A DNA stretch of 64,000 bases from Segatella copri (GTDB taxonomy: Bacteria > Bacteroidota > Bacteroidia > Bacteroidales > Bacteroidaceae). The stretch spans positions 1 through 64,000 of the forward strand of contig NZ_JAPDVG010000002.1 in assembly GCF_026015625.1 (NCBI RefSeq), read 5' to 3'. A program made the position numbers and the translations under genes. The notes under the pieces were generated by a model. That model worked only from the letters and a program-made list of their open reading frames with translations, was not told where the DNA came from and made no database searches. Of this stretch, positions 41,621-50,253 are shown one piece after another. How positions within the stretch are numbered: the first letter of the stretch is position 1; each line of letters opens with the position of its first letter.

Positions 41621-42427
41621 TTAAATCAAGTTTTGGATCATAGTTTCTACATCTTGAATTTCCAATAAGCTACTCATCTTTTTGTCGTTTAACTTAAGAG
41701 TACCCTCAAAATGCCGAAAACTCCATTCTATCACATTTTTATCAACCTTTAAAGAGAAGCCCATGCCACTCAGCAGTGTAACCAATTGATTTTTTAAAGT
41801 TTCATCTATTGGCATTCCACCATACCACTTATCTTCCATCAGAGTCCAATACCCCTTTACATCCAAGTTGCTATACGCATCAGCTTGCCATAGCGAAATG
41901 AGAATCATTGAAACTACTTCAATCTTGTTATTCTCGCCAGGTTTACAACCTACAGCCTTATAAGCAACATCTGCAAAATCTTGCCAATAAATGTATTCAT
42001 TCAAGCAGTGCAACATCGGATAGGATTCTACAGAGGTAACCCCTTTCAAGCCATCAGGCATACGCTCTATTAAACTATCTTTTCTGCCACTAACCACGAG
42101 TTTTAAAGAGAACCTTTCAGCCCGCTCTTCACATAGCTTCTTCTGCATGGAGAAATCATATTTCAATTCACCATGTTTCATACTCCCCCAAGATGGATTT
42201 TTCTTATTCTTTAATTGATGATAAACATTCGTTGTACCATCAGAAATAAGCAAATCATCCACATAAGCATCTTCAACTTGCCCTGAGACGATAGTCGAAT
42301 CATTCCCATTAGCTATTTCACGGAATATTGCGAAAACAGCATAATAGGCTTCATAGAGATTACCTCGTCTACCACTTTCACCGCCACGATGCTTATTGGT
42401 TAAGTATAATTTTTCATCTTCATCCAT
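41621..42427 (-). CDS. Predicted PD-(D/E)XK-type (DUF4297/Cap4-like) nuclease of the RT island
   Basis: A 268-residue protein whose first ~100 residues look like the nuclease domain of DUF4297/Cap4-type effectors: GGESGRRGNLYEAYYAVFAIF, then SGQVEDAYVDDLLIS and YHQLKNKK, giving the E-x(n)-D-x(n)-Q-x-K pattern. The rest is helical with YEVVSMILISLWQADAYSN-like segments and may sense a ligand. A consensus -7 box (TATATTTG at 42452-42459) lies upstream, so this and the next genes form a second transcript. Nuclease activity is inferred from the motif only. Confidence 0.55.
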   Translation of the reverse strand: MDEDEKLYLTNKHRGGESGRRGNLYEAYYAVFAIFREIANGNDSTIVSGQVEDAYVDDLLISDGTTNVYHQLKNKKNPSWGSMKHGELKYDFSMQKKLCEERAERFSLKLVVSGRKDSLIERMPDGLKGVTSVESYPMLHCLNEYIYWQDFADVAYKAVGCKPGENNKIEVVSMILISLWQADAYSNLDVKGYWTLMEDKWYGGMPIDETLKNQLVTLLSGMGFSLKVDKNVIEWSFRHFEGTLKLNDKKMSSLLEIQDVETMIQNLI

Positions 42428-42451
42428 AACGATGCATTTTATTTAACAGCG

Positions 42452-42459
42452 CAAATATA
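42452..42459 (-). promoter_or_regulatory. -7 box of the second half of the RT island
   Basis: TATATTTG on the minus strand, 24 bp before the ATG at 42427; a good Bacteroidetes -7 match. It separates the nuclease/PRTase/membrane genes from the protease-RT/polymerase genes. Confidence 0.65.
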
Positions 42460-42651
42460 CTTATTTTTTTCAACATCAAGCAAGTTTTTTATCAAAAATA
42501 ATATCTTTTTAACGTAAAGTGTCCCCTATTTCATATCATTTGATAGGAATCAAGATAAAAGAGCATCAGGATAAGATGCTTTCAACATTATCACTGCGAA
42601 AACTCCCGATACGAAATAGCCCTCAATATAAATCATTATTGTTTCCAAACC

Positions 42652-44061
42652 CTACTCTCCTTCAAAGTAATTTTTAAACTTCACAATGGGAGTTATATTC
42701 GGTAAATAGTGTTTAAAAGCCATTTTAAACTGTTTTTCTATATCATCTTTACACGCCTTATCCAAATTATCAACAATATACAATGCAGCATCATGCATAG
42801 GCATAACAAGTTGATACCTGTTTGAATAAATGGAATTCTCTACATTTAGCAAAGCCTGTTTGAAAATCAAGGAGGAAGTACTTTGAATAAGATGGTTTAC
42901 AACCCATTTGTTTTCACTAGTAGCATCCAACATTCTAGCATTTCCTAATGGAGAACTAACATAACCTTTTTGAGAATACTCTTTTATAATTTTATCTATT
43001 TCTGATTGCGGACAATACTTTTCAAAAAAATTCTTTGCACCATCAACAACTATACCTCCATAAACAAAACAATAAAAGTAAGTTTTGGCCATATCCTTAT
43101 CTACTTTTGTCAAATTCATCAATTCTTCATAGATTGTACCCTTATTGTATAAATCTATAAGATTTTTATTTTTTGTAATTCCAGCCAAAATTCCAGCTTC
43201 AAATTGACTATAATCTATATAGATGTATTCCTTATCTGGATCCTTCAGAAATTTTCTGTATTCTCTTTTTAAATTCTGCAAAGCCGGTTCCCTCATCATT
43301 ATCCTTCCTGTGGCAGAACCAAAACCTTTATATTGAGGTTGACATCTTCTGTTTTCAGAAAAAGATGACATATATATCAAAGACTCGAAGGCCTTCTCTG
43401 TTTTATTCAACTGAATATAAGTACTTAATTCTGGATGTTTTTTTGCCAATATTTTAAGTTTATAATGATCAATTGTCCACTGAGAAATATGATGATCAAG
43501 CATATATTGAGTAACGTCTGGTACAACCTGATTATACTCTATTTGAATTTTATTTTTCAGATGATACATCTCAGAAAAACAATTTTCACATTCATCCAAA
43601 ATTGCCTCATGGTTTACATAGAATCCTCTGCGCTGAGCTCTAAATAATAATGAATTGACAGGAATTTCTATCTTCTCTATTCTCTCCCATTCACCATTTC
43701 CCTTATTTTTCATTTCACAGAAGCACTCCTTTAAAAGAAGTAATACCGCATCAATTTGATTCTCTTCTCCTTCCAAATCTTTATCTAGATAATACTTGAT
43801 CATTTCCGCTTCGTTCCATTCCCATTTATGTATATCCACATAGTTTAAGGATTGTCTAATTTCCTTATCCAGACATTCAAAATCTAAGATCTTAGCCATA
43901 CAGCCGTCATCAAGACAGCTTAACAATTCAGATACATGAGGAGTCACAAACAGACAGTTCGGATACAATCGGTTTTTCTTTATAGTCTCTATAGAATCAC
44001 TTTCTTCAGCACTAATGGCATAAGCAACCTGTTCATATACTACTACGATATAAATTTTCAT
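42652..44061 (-). CDS. Divergent family A DNA polymerase of the RT island
   Basis: A 469-residue PolA-like protein without a recognisable exonuclease domain. Polymerase motifs are present: SATGRIMMREPALQNL near 249-264, motif A YIYIDYSQFEAGILAG with Asp283, motif B-like KDMAKTYFYCFVYGG (Lys326, Tyr334) and a final GNARMLDA...NHLIQSTSSLIFKQ block. Motif C reads MHDAALY: the catalytic Asp424 is kept but the usual Glu is Ala. The first ~130 residues are unrelated to PolA. It starts in the stop codon region of the protease-RT gene (4-bp overlap). It may copy RT products or act as second-strand polymerase; this is inference. Confidence 0.8.
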   Translation of the reverse strand: MKIYIVVVYEQVAYAISAEESDSIETIKKNRLYPNCLFVTPHVSELLSCLDDGCMAKILDFECLDKEIRQSLNYVDIHKWEWNEAEMIKYYLDKDLEGEENQIDAVLLLLKECFCEMKNKGNGEWERIEKIEIPVNSLLFRAQRRGFYVNHEAILDECENCFSEMYHLKNKIQIEYNQVVPDVTQYMLDHHISQWTIDHYKLKILAKKHPELSTYIQLNKTEKAFESLIYMSSFSENRRCQPQYKGFGSATGRIMMREPALQNLKREYRKFLKDPDKEYIYIDYSQFEAGILAGITKNKNLIDLYNKGTIYEELMNLTKVDKDMAKTYFYCFVYGGIVVDGAKNFFEKYCPQSEIDKIIKEYSQKGYVSSPLGNARMLDATSENKWVVNHLIQSTSSLIFKQALLNVENSIYSNRYQLVMPMHDAALYIVDNLDKACKDDIEKQFKMAFKHYLPNITPIVKFKNYFEGE

Positions 44062-46436
44062 AAGCCAGAATAAAATTCAGGAAACAAACTACTACTACTT
44101 TTTAGATAAGTAGAACTAATACGATGAAAATAGATTAAGCCTCTTTCTTTATGCTTATTCAAGAAAGAATGGCATACCTGTAAATCGCTAGGAAGTACAG
44201 CTTTTACCGCATCATCTATCGCCTCACTCTCAATAGCCCGACATGCAATCAACGCACATCGTTGCTGAACATAACCATGAATTTGCCCATTTCTCAATTT
44301 ATGCAATAAGATTCTATTGTATTTAGGCTTGATTGTTGCCATATAAATCATAATAGCAGCAACTTCTATTCTTCTAGTTTCATCATTAGAATCAATCTGC
44401 TGGGCTGCATACTTTAGTAATTCTGGAGTCTGATATTTGAGATACGCCAATAACATCCACAGATTGTATGTTTGCCATTCATAAGTAAAATGTCCTTTCA
44501 TCAGAGAAGCAGCTATCTTTTCCTTTATGTTACTGATATCTCTAGCCTTACTTAATGAAGCCAGTATTTGACACAACAATGGTGTTAAAGAAGGATCATT
44601 CTCTTGCATATCTACAAGTTCAAGCAGAGCATTAAGAAATCCCTCCCAACCTGTATATAGTTTAATTGGACAAGTACTAAGTATATGCAAACAGAATTTC
44701 AGCGATCTTTCTGCTCTATCAATGTCTTGCGCATTTCTATTAAACAATGCCTGATTCACCTCCTCCATTAGTTTAGCCATTGCGTTCATACGTCTTGCCT
44801 TTTGATGACTGCGCATTAGCACATAAATCATTTGCTTGGTGTGATCATAAGAATAAATGTTCTCCCTGAAACGAAAAGTTTTTTCCTGGTCATCTAAGCT
44901 TATGAATTCCACTTTTTGAGCATTTAGGGCCAAGCCGATAGAACGCAATTCTTTCTCCATAAGTTGTAGCAGATGCCTAGCTTCGTAAACATCAGCTGCA
45001 ACGAAGTAGATATCATCCATAAACCTACAATAATTCAGAGCTCTTGATAGCATAAATTCATCAACATGGCTTACATAGAAAGTTGCCAACAACGAAGAAG
45101 CGTCACAGTTTTGCGGAATCCCCACCTTGTTTTCAGGCTCATCAATCTGCTGTAAGAACCCATTTAAAAAAACTACTGCTTTTTTTTCTTCATTTGAACT
45201 AGCTATCTCATATAATAACCTGATGAGAATTTCCTTGTTGTTTGTATCATAATAATTGAGTAAATCAACTTTAACCAGGCAGCCTTTTCCTTCCTCAATC
45301 CAATCCTTGATAAGATAATTCATTTTTATCCACTGCTGGACCCCATTTACTATCAAGCCTGGAACATTCTCCTTATTATATCTAGCCGAAAAGACATAAG
45401 GGCTCAAGTTTCTATCTATAGCAGGACCTAGGATTTGCAGTAAAGAAGTGTAAACAAGGCGGTCTATGAATCTACCTATCATAGCCTTTCTTAAGATAAG
45501 TGTTTTTTTAGGCAAATAAGCTATTGGCATTTTTTCAGCCTTATAGTTTATTCGATTTTCTTGAATTGAGAAATATTCAAGAACAAATGCCTTATTACAC
45601 ATATCAGCATAATGCAAAGGATCGAAAAACCAATCATCTCTCAAATCATATCCAAGATTATCTATACCTCTGTAGAAATCAAATGAAACCCCATTAACCA
45701 GAACATCGCCTATATTGATGATTTCTCTATTATCTGAAATCTTTGAATATTTCGACTCATTCATTTCCAGCTGAAACCATTTACGTGCTTTCAGATCTAA
45801 GTTAACGATTCCCCAGTCTATTTTAGACACGCAAATCTCATTCAGCTCAAAGTTTTGTAGCCTATATGAAGCAATCACTCCAATCAGATATGGAGCAGAT
45901 TTCAAGAATATTCCAGATCCAGAAATCGCACTAAAATGGGCTATGTCTTTAACAGCATCCTTTAATCTCAAGCAAAACTGCTCATTGTCTTTTACTTCAA
46001 AAGTCAGCTTAGTTCGCTCATCCCTCAATATTGTTGGAAAGGATACCGATTCACACAAAGATTCATTTTCTACATCCATAATATTCCGGACATATATTCT
46101 TTTAGCTTTAGGCATCCATTCCTTGTCAATCTTCAAGATGGCTAAATCCATTTTATCCGAGCAATACAATCTGTTTGCCAAAGAAGCTTGCTTCACTATA
46201 AGCTCTTCTAACTTAGACTCAAGTAAATACCTCTTTACGGTAATATCACTTAGCCTATTAATTGCAACAGTTGAATTACCCTCCTGGAATATATGTTTCG
46301 CCGTTATGATGTAATTGTAATCACAGGTAGGTGGAGTTACATAGATAAAACCAGATCCGCTTTGCATAGATCCAGCTACTAACAGAGATATACTACAAGA
46401 GTTATAATTATAGTTCAAAGATTCGTTTACCATCAC
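44058..46436 (-). CDS. Trypsin-like protease fused to a reverse transcriptase
   Basis: A 792-residue fusion. Residues 1-220 form a trypsin-like domain with His48 (IITAKHIF), Asp96 (KMDLAILKID) and Ser173 (ISGSGIFL). Residues ~300-540 form a reverse transcriptase: RKAMIGRFIDRLVYTSLLQI, motif A LVKVDLLNYYD (Asp390), VGIPQNCDASSLLATFYVSH, and YCRFMDDIYF with the F-M-D-D catalytic pair (473-474). The last ~250 residues are alpha-helical, HEAT-like. It overlaps the upstream metallo-beta-lactamase gene by 29 bp and the downstream polymerase gene by 4 bp. It belongs among the unknown-group RTs linked to phage defence; the exact class cannot be named by eye. Confidence 0.85.
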   Translation of the reverse strand: MMVNESLNYNYNSCSISLLVAGSMQSGSGFIYVTPPTCDYNYIITAKHIFQEGNSTVAINRLSDITVKRYLLESKLEELIVKQASLANRLYCSDKMDLAILKIDKEWMPKAKRIYVRNIMDVENESLCESVSFPTILRDERTKLTFEVKDNEQFCLRLKDAVKDIAHFSAISGSGIFLKSAPYLIGVIASYRLQNFELNEICVSKIDWGIVNLDLKARKWFQLEMNESKYSKISDNREIINIGDVLVNGVSFDFYRGIDNLGYDLRDDWFFDPLHYADMCNKAFVLEYFSIQENRINYKAEKMPIAYLPKKTLILRKAMIGRFIDRLVYTSLLQILGPAIDRNLSPYVFSARYNKENVPGLIVNGVQQWIKMNYLIKDWIEEGKGCLVKVDLLNYYDTNNKEILIRLLYEIASSNEEKKAVVFLNGFLQQIDEPENKVGIPQNCDASSLLATFYVSHVDEFMLSRALNYCRFMDDIYFVAADVYEARHLLQLMEKELRSIGLALNAQKVEFISLDDQEKTFRFRENIYSYDHTKQMIYVLMRSHQKARRMNAMAKLMEEVNQALFNRNAQDIDRAERSLKFCLHILSTCPIKLYTGWEGFLNALLELVDMQENDPSLTPLLCQILASLSKARDISNIKEKIAASLMKGHFTYEWQTYNLWMLLAYLKYQTPELLKYAAQQIDSNDETRRIEVAAIMIYMATIKPKYNRILLHKLRNGQIHGYVQQRCALIACRAIESEAIDDAVKAVLPSDLQVCHSFLNKHKERGLIYFHRISSTYLKSSSSLFPEFYSGL

Positions 46437-47388
46437 AGAAGAAATGATTATTTTGCATATCTTGTTCCGAAATATTCAGTTTTGGAAACAAGTCTGCATA
46501 GTAATTAAGATGAATTCGAATTTTTTCGGTCGCCTTTTTTCGCCCCCACTTGAAAATCTTCATTAAAGCCTTTTTATCAGGCAAATAATATCTATCCCCA
46601 TTAGAGCAAATCACATAGTCAAAACAAACAACCTGCTCTAGAATATCCTTTGTTAAATTTCTGTAGCTGCCGTGATGAGGAAGCTTGATTAGCTCAAAAC
46701 AATTAGAGTTTCCCTTTTCCAGATATTCTCCGAGAGCAGCAAACAATTTATCAGGAGTAGCATCACCCGTTAAAAGCACCTGTTTGTCTTTGCCGATATG
46801 TAGAACCAATATCATTGATTGAGCATTTACAGGAGATACATCCTTTACTTTGTCATCAACAAAAGGTTCCAGAACTTGAAATGTACTTTTCCAATCACAA
46901 TAAACACTACTTAAGTTGGTATTTTCAGCGTTTATTTCAAATATTTCACCTCCATAAATCACTTCCAACCATCCATCATTTCCAATATTGAATTGCTTAC
47001 CTGTTTGCACTTCGGAAATCCAATTTACATCATTTCGTATAAGCAATTTTCCCATTTTCAATGCCTGATTGGCTGATAACATATATGGATTTCCTTTAGC
47101 CCCTATTTTAGTTGCATTAAACCACACTTCGCCAATCATATTTTTTAGCGATACTGTTGAGGACAGTTTTGATAAGATTTTATAAATTCCCAATATATGG
47201 TCTTCATCGTAATGAGTAATTATTAGCAAATCGATGATTTCGTGATTAGCTACAATTTCCCCAACCAACGACTCCAACTCCTCACACTTTGGTCCACCAT
47301 CGATTATAACATGGTGCCCATCGTGTTCTATGTGAATGGCATCGCCATTATAAGCTTGCAAAAAAGTAATAGTCATAAAAGTATTCAT
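46408..47388 (-). CDS. Metallo-beta-lactamase-fold hydrolase (ComEC-type) of the RT island
   Basis: A 326-residue MBL-fold protein of the ComEC/Rec2-like group: TFLQAYNGDAIHIEHDGHH, IIDGGPKC, the zinc motif ITHYDEDHILG, LLTGDATPDKL and LPHHGSYRNL. These cover the usual His/Asp ligands. First gene of the island operon; it overlaps the protease-RT gene by 29 bp. MBL plus trypsin-like modules are also found together at the front of Avs-type defence loci, so this pair may be a shared sensing or processing unit. The start could be the ATG at 47376. Confidence 0.85.
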   Translation of the reverse strand: MNTFMTITFLQAYNGDAIHIEHDGHHVIIDGGPKCEELESLVGEIVANHEIIDLLIITHYDEDHILGIYKILSKLSSTVSLKNMIGEVWFNATKIGAKGNPYMLSANQALKMGKLLIRNDVNWISEVQTGKQFNIGNDGWLEVIYGGEIFEINAENTNLSSVYCDWKSTFQVLEPFVDDKVKDVSPVNAQSMILVLHIGKDKQVLLTGDATPDKLFAALGEYLEKGNSNCFELIKLPHHGSYRNLTKDILEQVVCFDYVICSNGDRYYLPDKKALMKIFKWGRKKATEKIRIHLNYYADLFPKLNISEQDMQNNHFFCDGKRIFEL

Positions 47389-47425
47389 ATAGTGTCCTTT
47401 GTCAAGAGGACGAAATAATTATTCT

Positions 47426-47762
47426 TCAGAATCTTATATATCGCCAATACTGCATCCCTACTATATTACAATCAGTAACACATATCAGTATTTTTGAATA
47501 AAGTTTTGATTTTCTAAAATTTAACGGCTTGAGAAACTTACCGTCAGTAAACCACTTCGAGCAAAGAACCCAACCATTTATATCATAATGCAAGATTTTT
47601 ACCTTACGATAGTCCTTGGAATAAAAGACGATAGTTCTTCTTGTACTGGATGAGCCAGTCATAATCCACTGCTTCATCTTTGCAATACTTACGCAGGCTA
47701 CGTCCCTTTCGGTTCTGGTTGTGGTCCTGCATGACCTTTTCAAAATATTCTTTGCTTTCCAT
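47426..47762 (-). pseudogene. IS66 remnant (OrfA plus TnpB piece)
   Basis: The frame from ATG 47762 reads MESKEYFEKVMQDHNQNRKG, SLRKYCKDEAVDYDW and LIQYKKNY, an OrfA-like helix-turn-helix protein of 52 residues. In the next frame follows KVKILHYDINGWVLCSKWFTDGKF, the start of an IS66 TnpB. TnpC is absent. A shorter relative of the OrfA piece lies at the other side of the island (39085-39213). Confidence 0.65.
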
Positions 47763-47829
47763 TTTATGTGAATTTAAAACGGTTGCAAAGATAATATATT
47801 TCATTCAACCCACCTTACGCTGTATTGGT

Positions 47830-48070
47830 GGTTTACACTATAACCTGTATTCCCCAGGCGGTCCCATCCCGCATAACATGGCGAAGACCGCTTTGGTCCG
47901 CCAACCTTAGAGCGTAGCGGTTCCGAGCACCGGAGGGCGGTTACATCCCTTGCCCTTTTGGAAAGGGCGAGGGCTTGGGAGTGGGTTAAGGACCCTCCCG
48001 CAGGGGAGGGACAGGTGGGGCAAATATAGCACTGTAGGGCGGTTTCCCTCTTCTTCCCTGAGGGGAGAAG
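47830..48070. repeat. Mosaic intergenic repeat, copy 7
   Basis: One GGCGGTCCCATCCCGC block (from about 47858), CCGCCAACCTTAGAGCG and hairpin units (CCCTTTTGGAAAGGG, CCCTCCCGCAGGGGAGGG). It resembles 37485-37690 in order and content and leads into the right copy of the 1.2-kb repeat. It lacks the A+T-rich leader. Confidence 0.8.
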
Positions 48071-48182
48071 ACCGAGATGAGAGGTGGAGCCTTCCTTAAC
48101 GGTAAGGAAGGTTTCTGTCCCCTGTAAGGGGAACCGAAGGGGGCGTAAAGACTTTTAAGCCCATCAAGAATATCAAAAGAAA

Positions 48183-48701
48183 TTAGTCATGACTATTAGG
48201 TTTTACCCTAAACATAGCCACAGTGTTTGAAAATTCTGCAACAATATCTAAAACATTCGGATTATCTTTTCGAATAATTAAAGCTGCAAAATTTTCAATT
48301 CCCTCCATATCTTCGATACTGACAGGCATCAAAATAAACTTATCTTTCATTTGATAAGAGGAAAACCAATATTCAAACAGACGGCTTCGCATATGCTGCT
48401 TACCATCCCCACTCTCACAAATATACAAGAGAGCTGCTTCGTTCATATTAAAGAAGTTCTCTATGATAAGCATCACCGTATCACGCATTTTCAAGTCTCG
48501 TGGAGAAGGTATTTTATTTACATTGATGATAGAAAAGACATATGATTCTGCATTTTCAATGATGTCATCATCATCAAAGCCAATAGCAAGTACCACACCA
48601 AAATCACTTTTAAAGCGATAAGTTCGAGACGTTTCATGCCAATAAACCTCATAAGGAGCAGAAGCATTAATTATATCCAAAGGAAGTGGTTTCATTACCA
48701 A
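48183..48701 (-). CDS. DUF6169-like protein (right copy)
   Basis: The 172-residue product is identical to that of 37815-38333. The identity of the two copies suggests a recent duplication or ongoing gene conversion. Toxin-antitoxin-like arrangement with the small gene at 48695-48862 (7-bp overlap). Function unproven. Confidence 0.6.
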   Translation of the reverse strand: MVMKPLPLDIINASAPYEVYWHETSRTYRFKSDFGVVLAIGFDDDDIIENAESYVFSIINVNKIPSPRDLKMRDTVMLIIENFFNMNEAALLYICESGDGKQHMRSRLFEYWFSSYQMKDKFILMPVSIEDMEGIENFAALIIRKDNPNVLDIVAEFSNTVAMFRVKPNSHD

Positions 48702-48862
48702 ACATTTATATATTTAGGATATACCCCCGTTCGTTCCTTATATTCCTCACAAAGGCTCTTAGTAATTTCAGCTACACGAGCCTTTTTACGCTCTTTTGCC
48801 GCCATAAATCTTTTCATAGCAGCTTCACGTTTTTCCCAAAATTCTTTATCTAATGTATCCAT
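48695..48862 (-). CDS. Small antitoxin-like protein (right copy)
   Basis: The 55-residue product is identical to that of 38327-38494, with the same AAGGAGA ribosome-binding site and the same mosaic leader promoter upstream. Confidence 0.6.
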   Translation of the reverse strand: MDTLDKEFWEKREAAMKRFMAAKERKKARVAEITKSLCEEYKERTGVYPKYINVW

Positions 48863-48917
48863 AATAGTTCTCCTTTTAAATTCTTTAATTGCAATCTGCC
48901 GCAAAAATACGCTTTTT

Positions 48918-49268
48918 CCTCGAAACCACCAAGAAAATCAAAAGAAATCTGCAACTCATCAGCGAATTACTACAAAATCAACTGTAAACGATAAACTATT
49001 AACTGTAAACTATAAACTGCTATTCCCAGGCGGTCCCATCCCGCACAACCATGGCGAGGGCTTTGATGCAGCATCAGGTCTCCCCCCGCAACAGCCTGGC
49101 GGTCCCATCCCGCAAAAAATGGCGAGACCTTTGATGGTCCGCCAACCTTAGAGCGTAGCGGTTACGAGCACCGAGAAGGGCGGTTTCCCTCTTCTTCCCT
49201 GAGGGGAGAAGACCGAGATGAGAGGTGGAGCCCTCTTTAAGGGTAAAGAGGGACGGGGTGATTTTCGA
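48918..49268. repeat. Mosaic intergenic repeat, copy 8
   Basis: Leader, two GGCGGTCCCATCCCGC blocks, CCGCCAACCTTAGAGCG and hairpin units up to TTTTCGAAAAA. This is the tail part of the right 1.2-kb direct repeat. From 49269 to 49350 there is A+T-rich DNA without a gene. Confidence 0.85.
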
Positions 49269-49350
49269 AAAATCCTCCTTTTATTTAAAGATTTTGCAAA
49301 TGAGCGCAATGAAAGTTTGCTTTCAAATTGCCGAGTGCAGCTAATCTTAT

Positions 49351-50253
49351 TTAAAGAGGAACGTGGCGTTTCGATAACGCATACCCTCCAATCACCCCAT
49401 AACATACCAGCGGTATGAGAAAGGCAATCGCCATACTGCCCGTAGTATCCGCTATATACCCCATGATTACTGGAGCAACCGCACCACCCACTATCGTCAT
49501 GATAAGCAATGAAGAGGCAAGTTTGGTCTTTGTACCCGCATCCCTCAATGCCAGCGAGAAGATAGTCGGAAACATGATGCTCTCTCCCAGATACAGGGCG
49601 AAGAACGCAATGAGAGATAAGGTTCCGCTACATACCACCACTATCAATGTGGCTACAAAGGTGAGGATGGCACAGACCAGTAGCACCAGTGCCACAGAAA
49701 GCACGAAGATACCCACCAGGGCATAAGGAATGGCGATGTTGACACCCGAGAACAGAAGCTGTCCGCCAACCAGCGGTCCCACAATCCAGCCGATACCATT
49801 GAGCGACTGCGACAGGTTGATTCTGCTCTCCGCCTTGTCAGGATGTCCCAGTACCGTAGTATAAGGATTCGCACTCGTTTCCAGACACGTCAGTCCGCAT
49901 CCTATCACAAACAGCGACAGAACGAAGAAGTAGAAACTGTTGATCCTGCTTCCCGGTATGAACATAAGAGCACCGATACCGAAGAGAACCAGTCCTGTTA
50001 TCACTCCCCTCCTGTAGCCCCACTTCCGGATAATCCATCCGGCAGGCAGTGCCATCAGAAAGTAGGCACCATAGACAGCAGTCTGCGTCAGGGCCGACAT
50101 CGCCTTGCTGATATGGAACGACTCCTGGAAATGCGGATTCAGCACTTCCAGGATGCCATGAGCAAAGCCCCACATGAAGAAGAGGCTGCTGATAATGAGG
50201 AAGGGCACCAGATAGTTATGCCCTTCGTATCTGAAGATGGATGGCTTCGTCAT
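49351..50253 (-). CDS. fucP: L-fucose permease-like MFS transporter with an internal deletion
   Basis: The first ~195 residues follow FucP closely: FLIISSLFFMWGFAHGILEVLNP in pieces, GAYFLMALPAGWIIRKWGYR, GLTCLETSANPYTTVLG, RINLSQSLNGIGWIVGPLVGG. The last ~100 also do (YLGESIMFPTIFSLALRDAG, GYIADTTGSMAIAFLIP). Between them, after FVLSVALVLLV, roughly 100-120 residues normally present (the cytoplasmic loop and several helices) are missing, with the frame kept. Length is ~300 against ~410-440 in the family. It is probably inactive as a fucose:H+ symporter. The start overlaps the GHMP gene end. Confidence 0.75.
   Translation of the reverse strand: MTKPSIFRYEGHNYLVPFLIISSLFFMWGFAHGILEVLNPHFQESFHISKAMSALTQTAVYGAYFLMALPAGWIIRKWGYRRGVITGLVLFGIGALMFIPGSRINSFYFFVLSLFVIGCGLTCLETSANPYTTVLGHPDKAESRINLSQSLNGIGWIVGPLVGGQLLFSGVNIAIPYALVGIFVLSVALVLLVCAILTFVATLIVVVCSGTLSLIAFFALYLGESIMFPTIFSLALRDAGTKTKLASSLLIMTIVGGAVAPVIMGYIADTTGSMAIAFLIPLVCYGVIGGYALSKRHVPL

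Larger units (their letters stand above)
48058..49268. repeat. 1.2-kb direct repeat, right copy (partner 37690-38900)
   Basis: Same sequence and orientation as the left copy, apparently without differences from 48070 to 49268. After 49268 it is followed directly by the end of the truncated fucP gene region. Confidence 0.9.

Noticed and set aside
37690..49268. Composite transposon formed by the two direct repeats
   Set aside because: The repeats contain no transposase and have no terminal inverted repeats or target duplication at their outer borders; homologous recombination explains them better.
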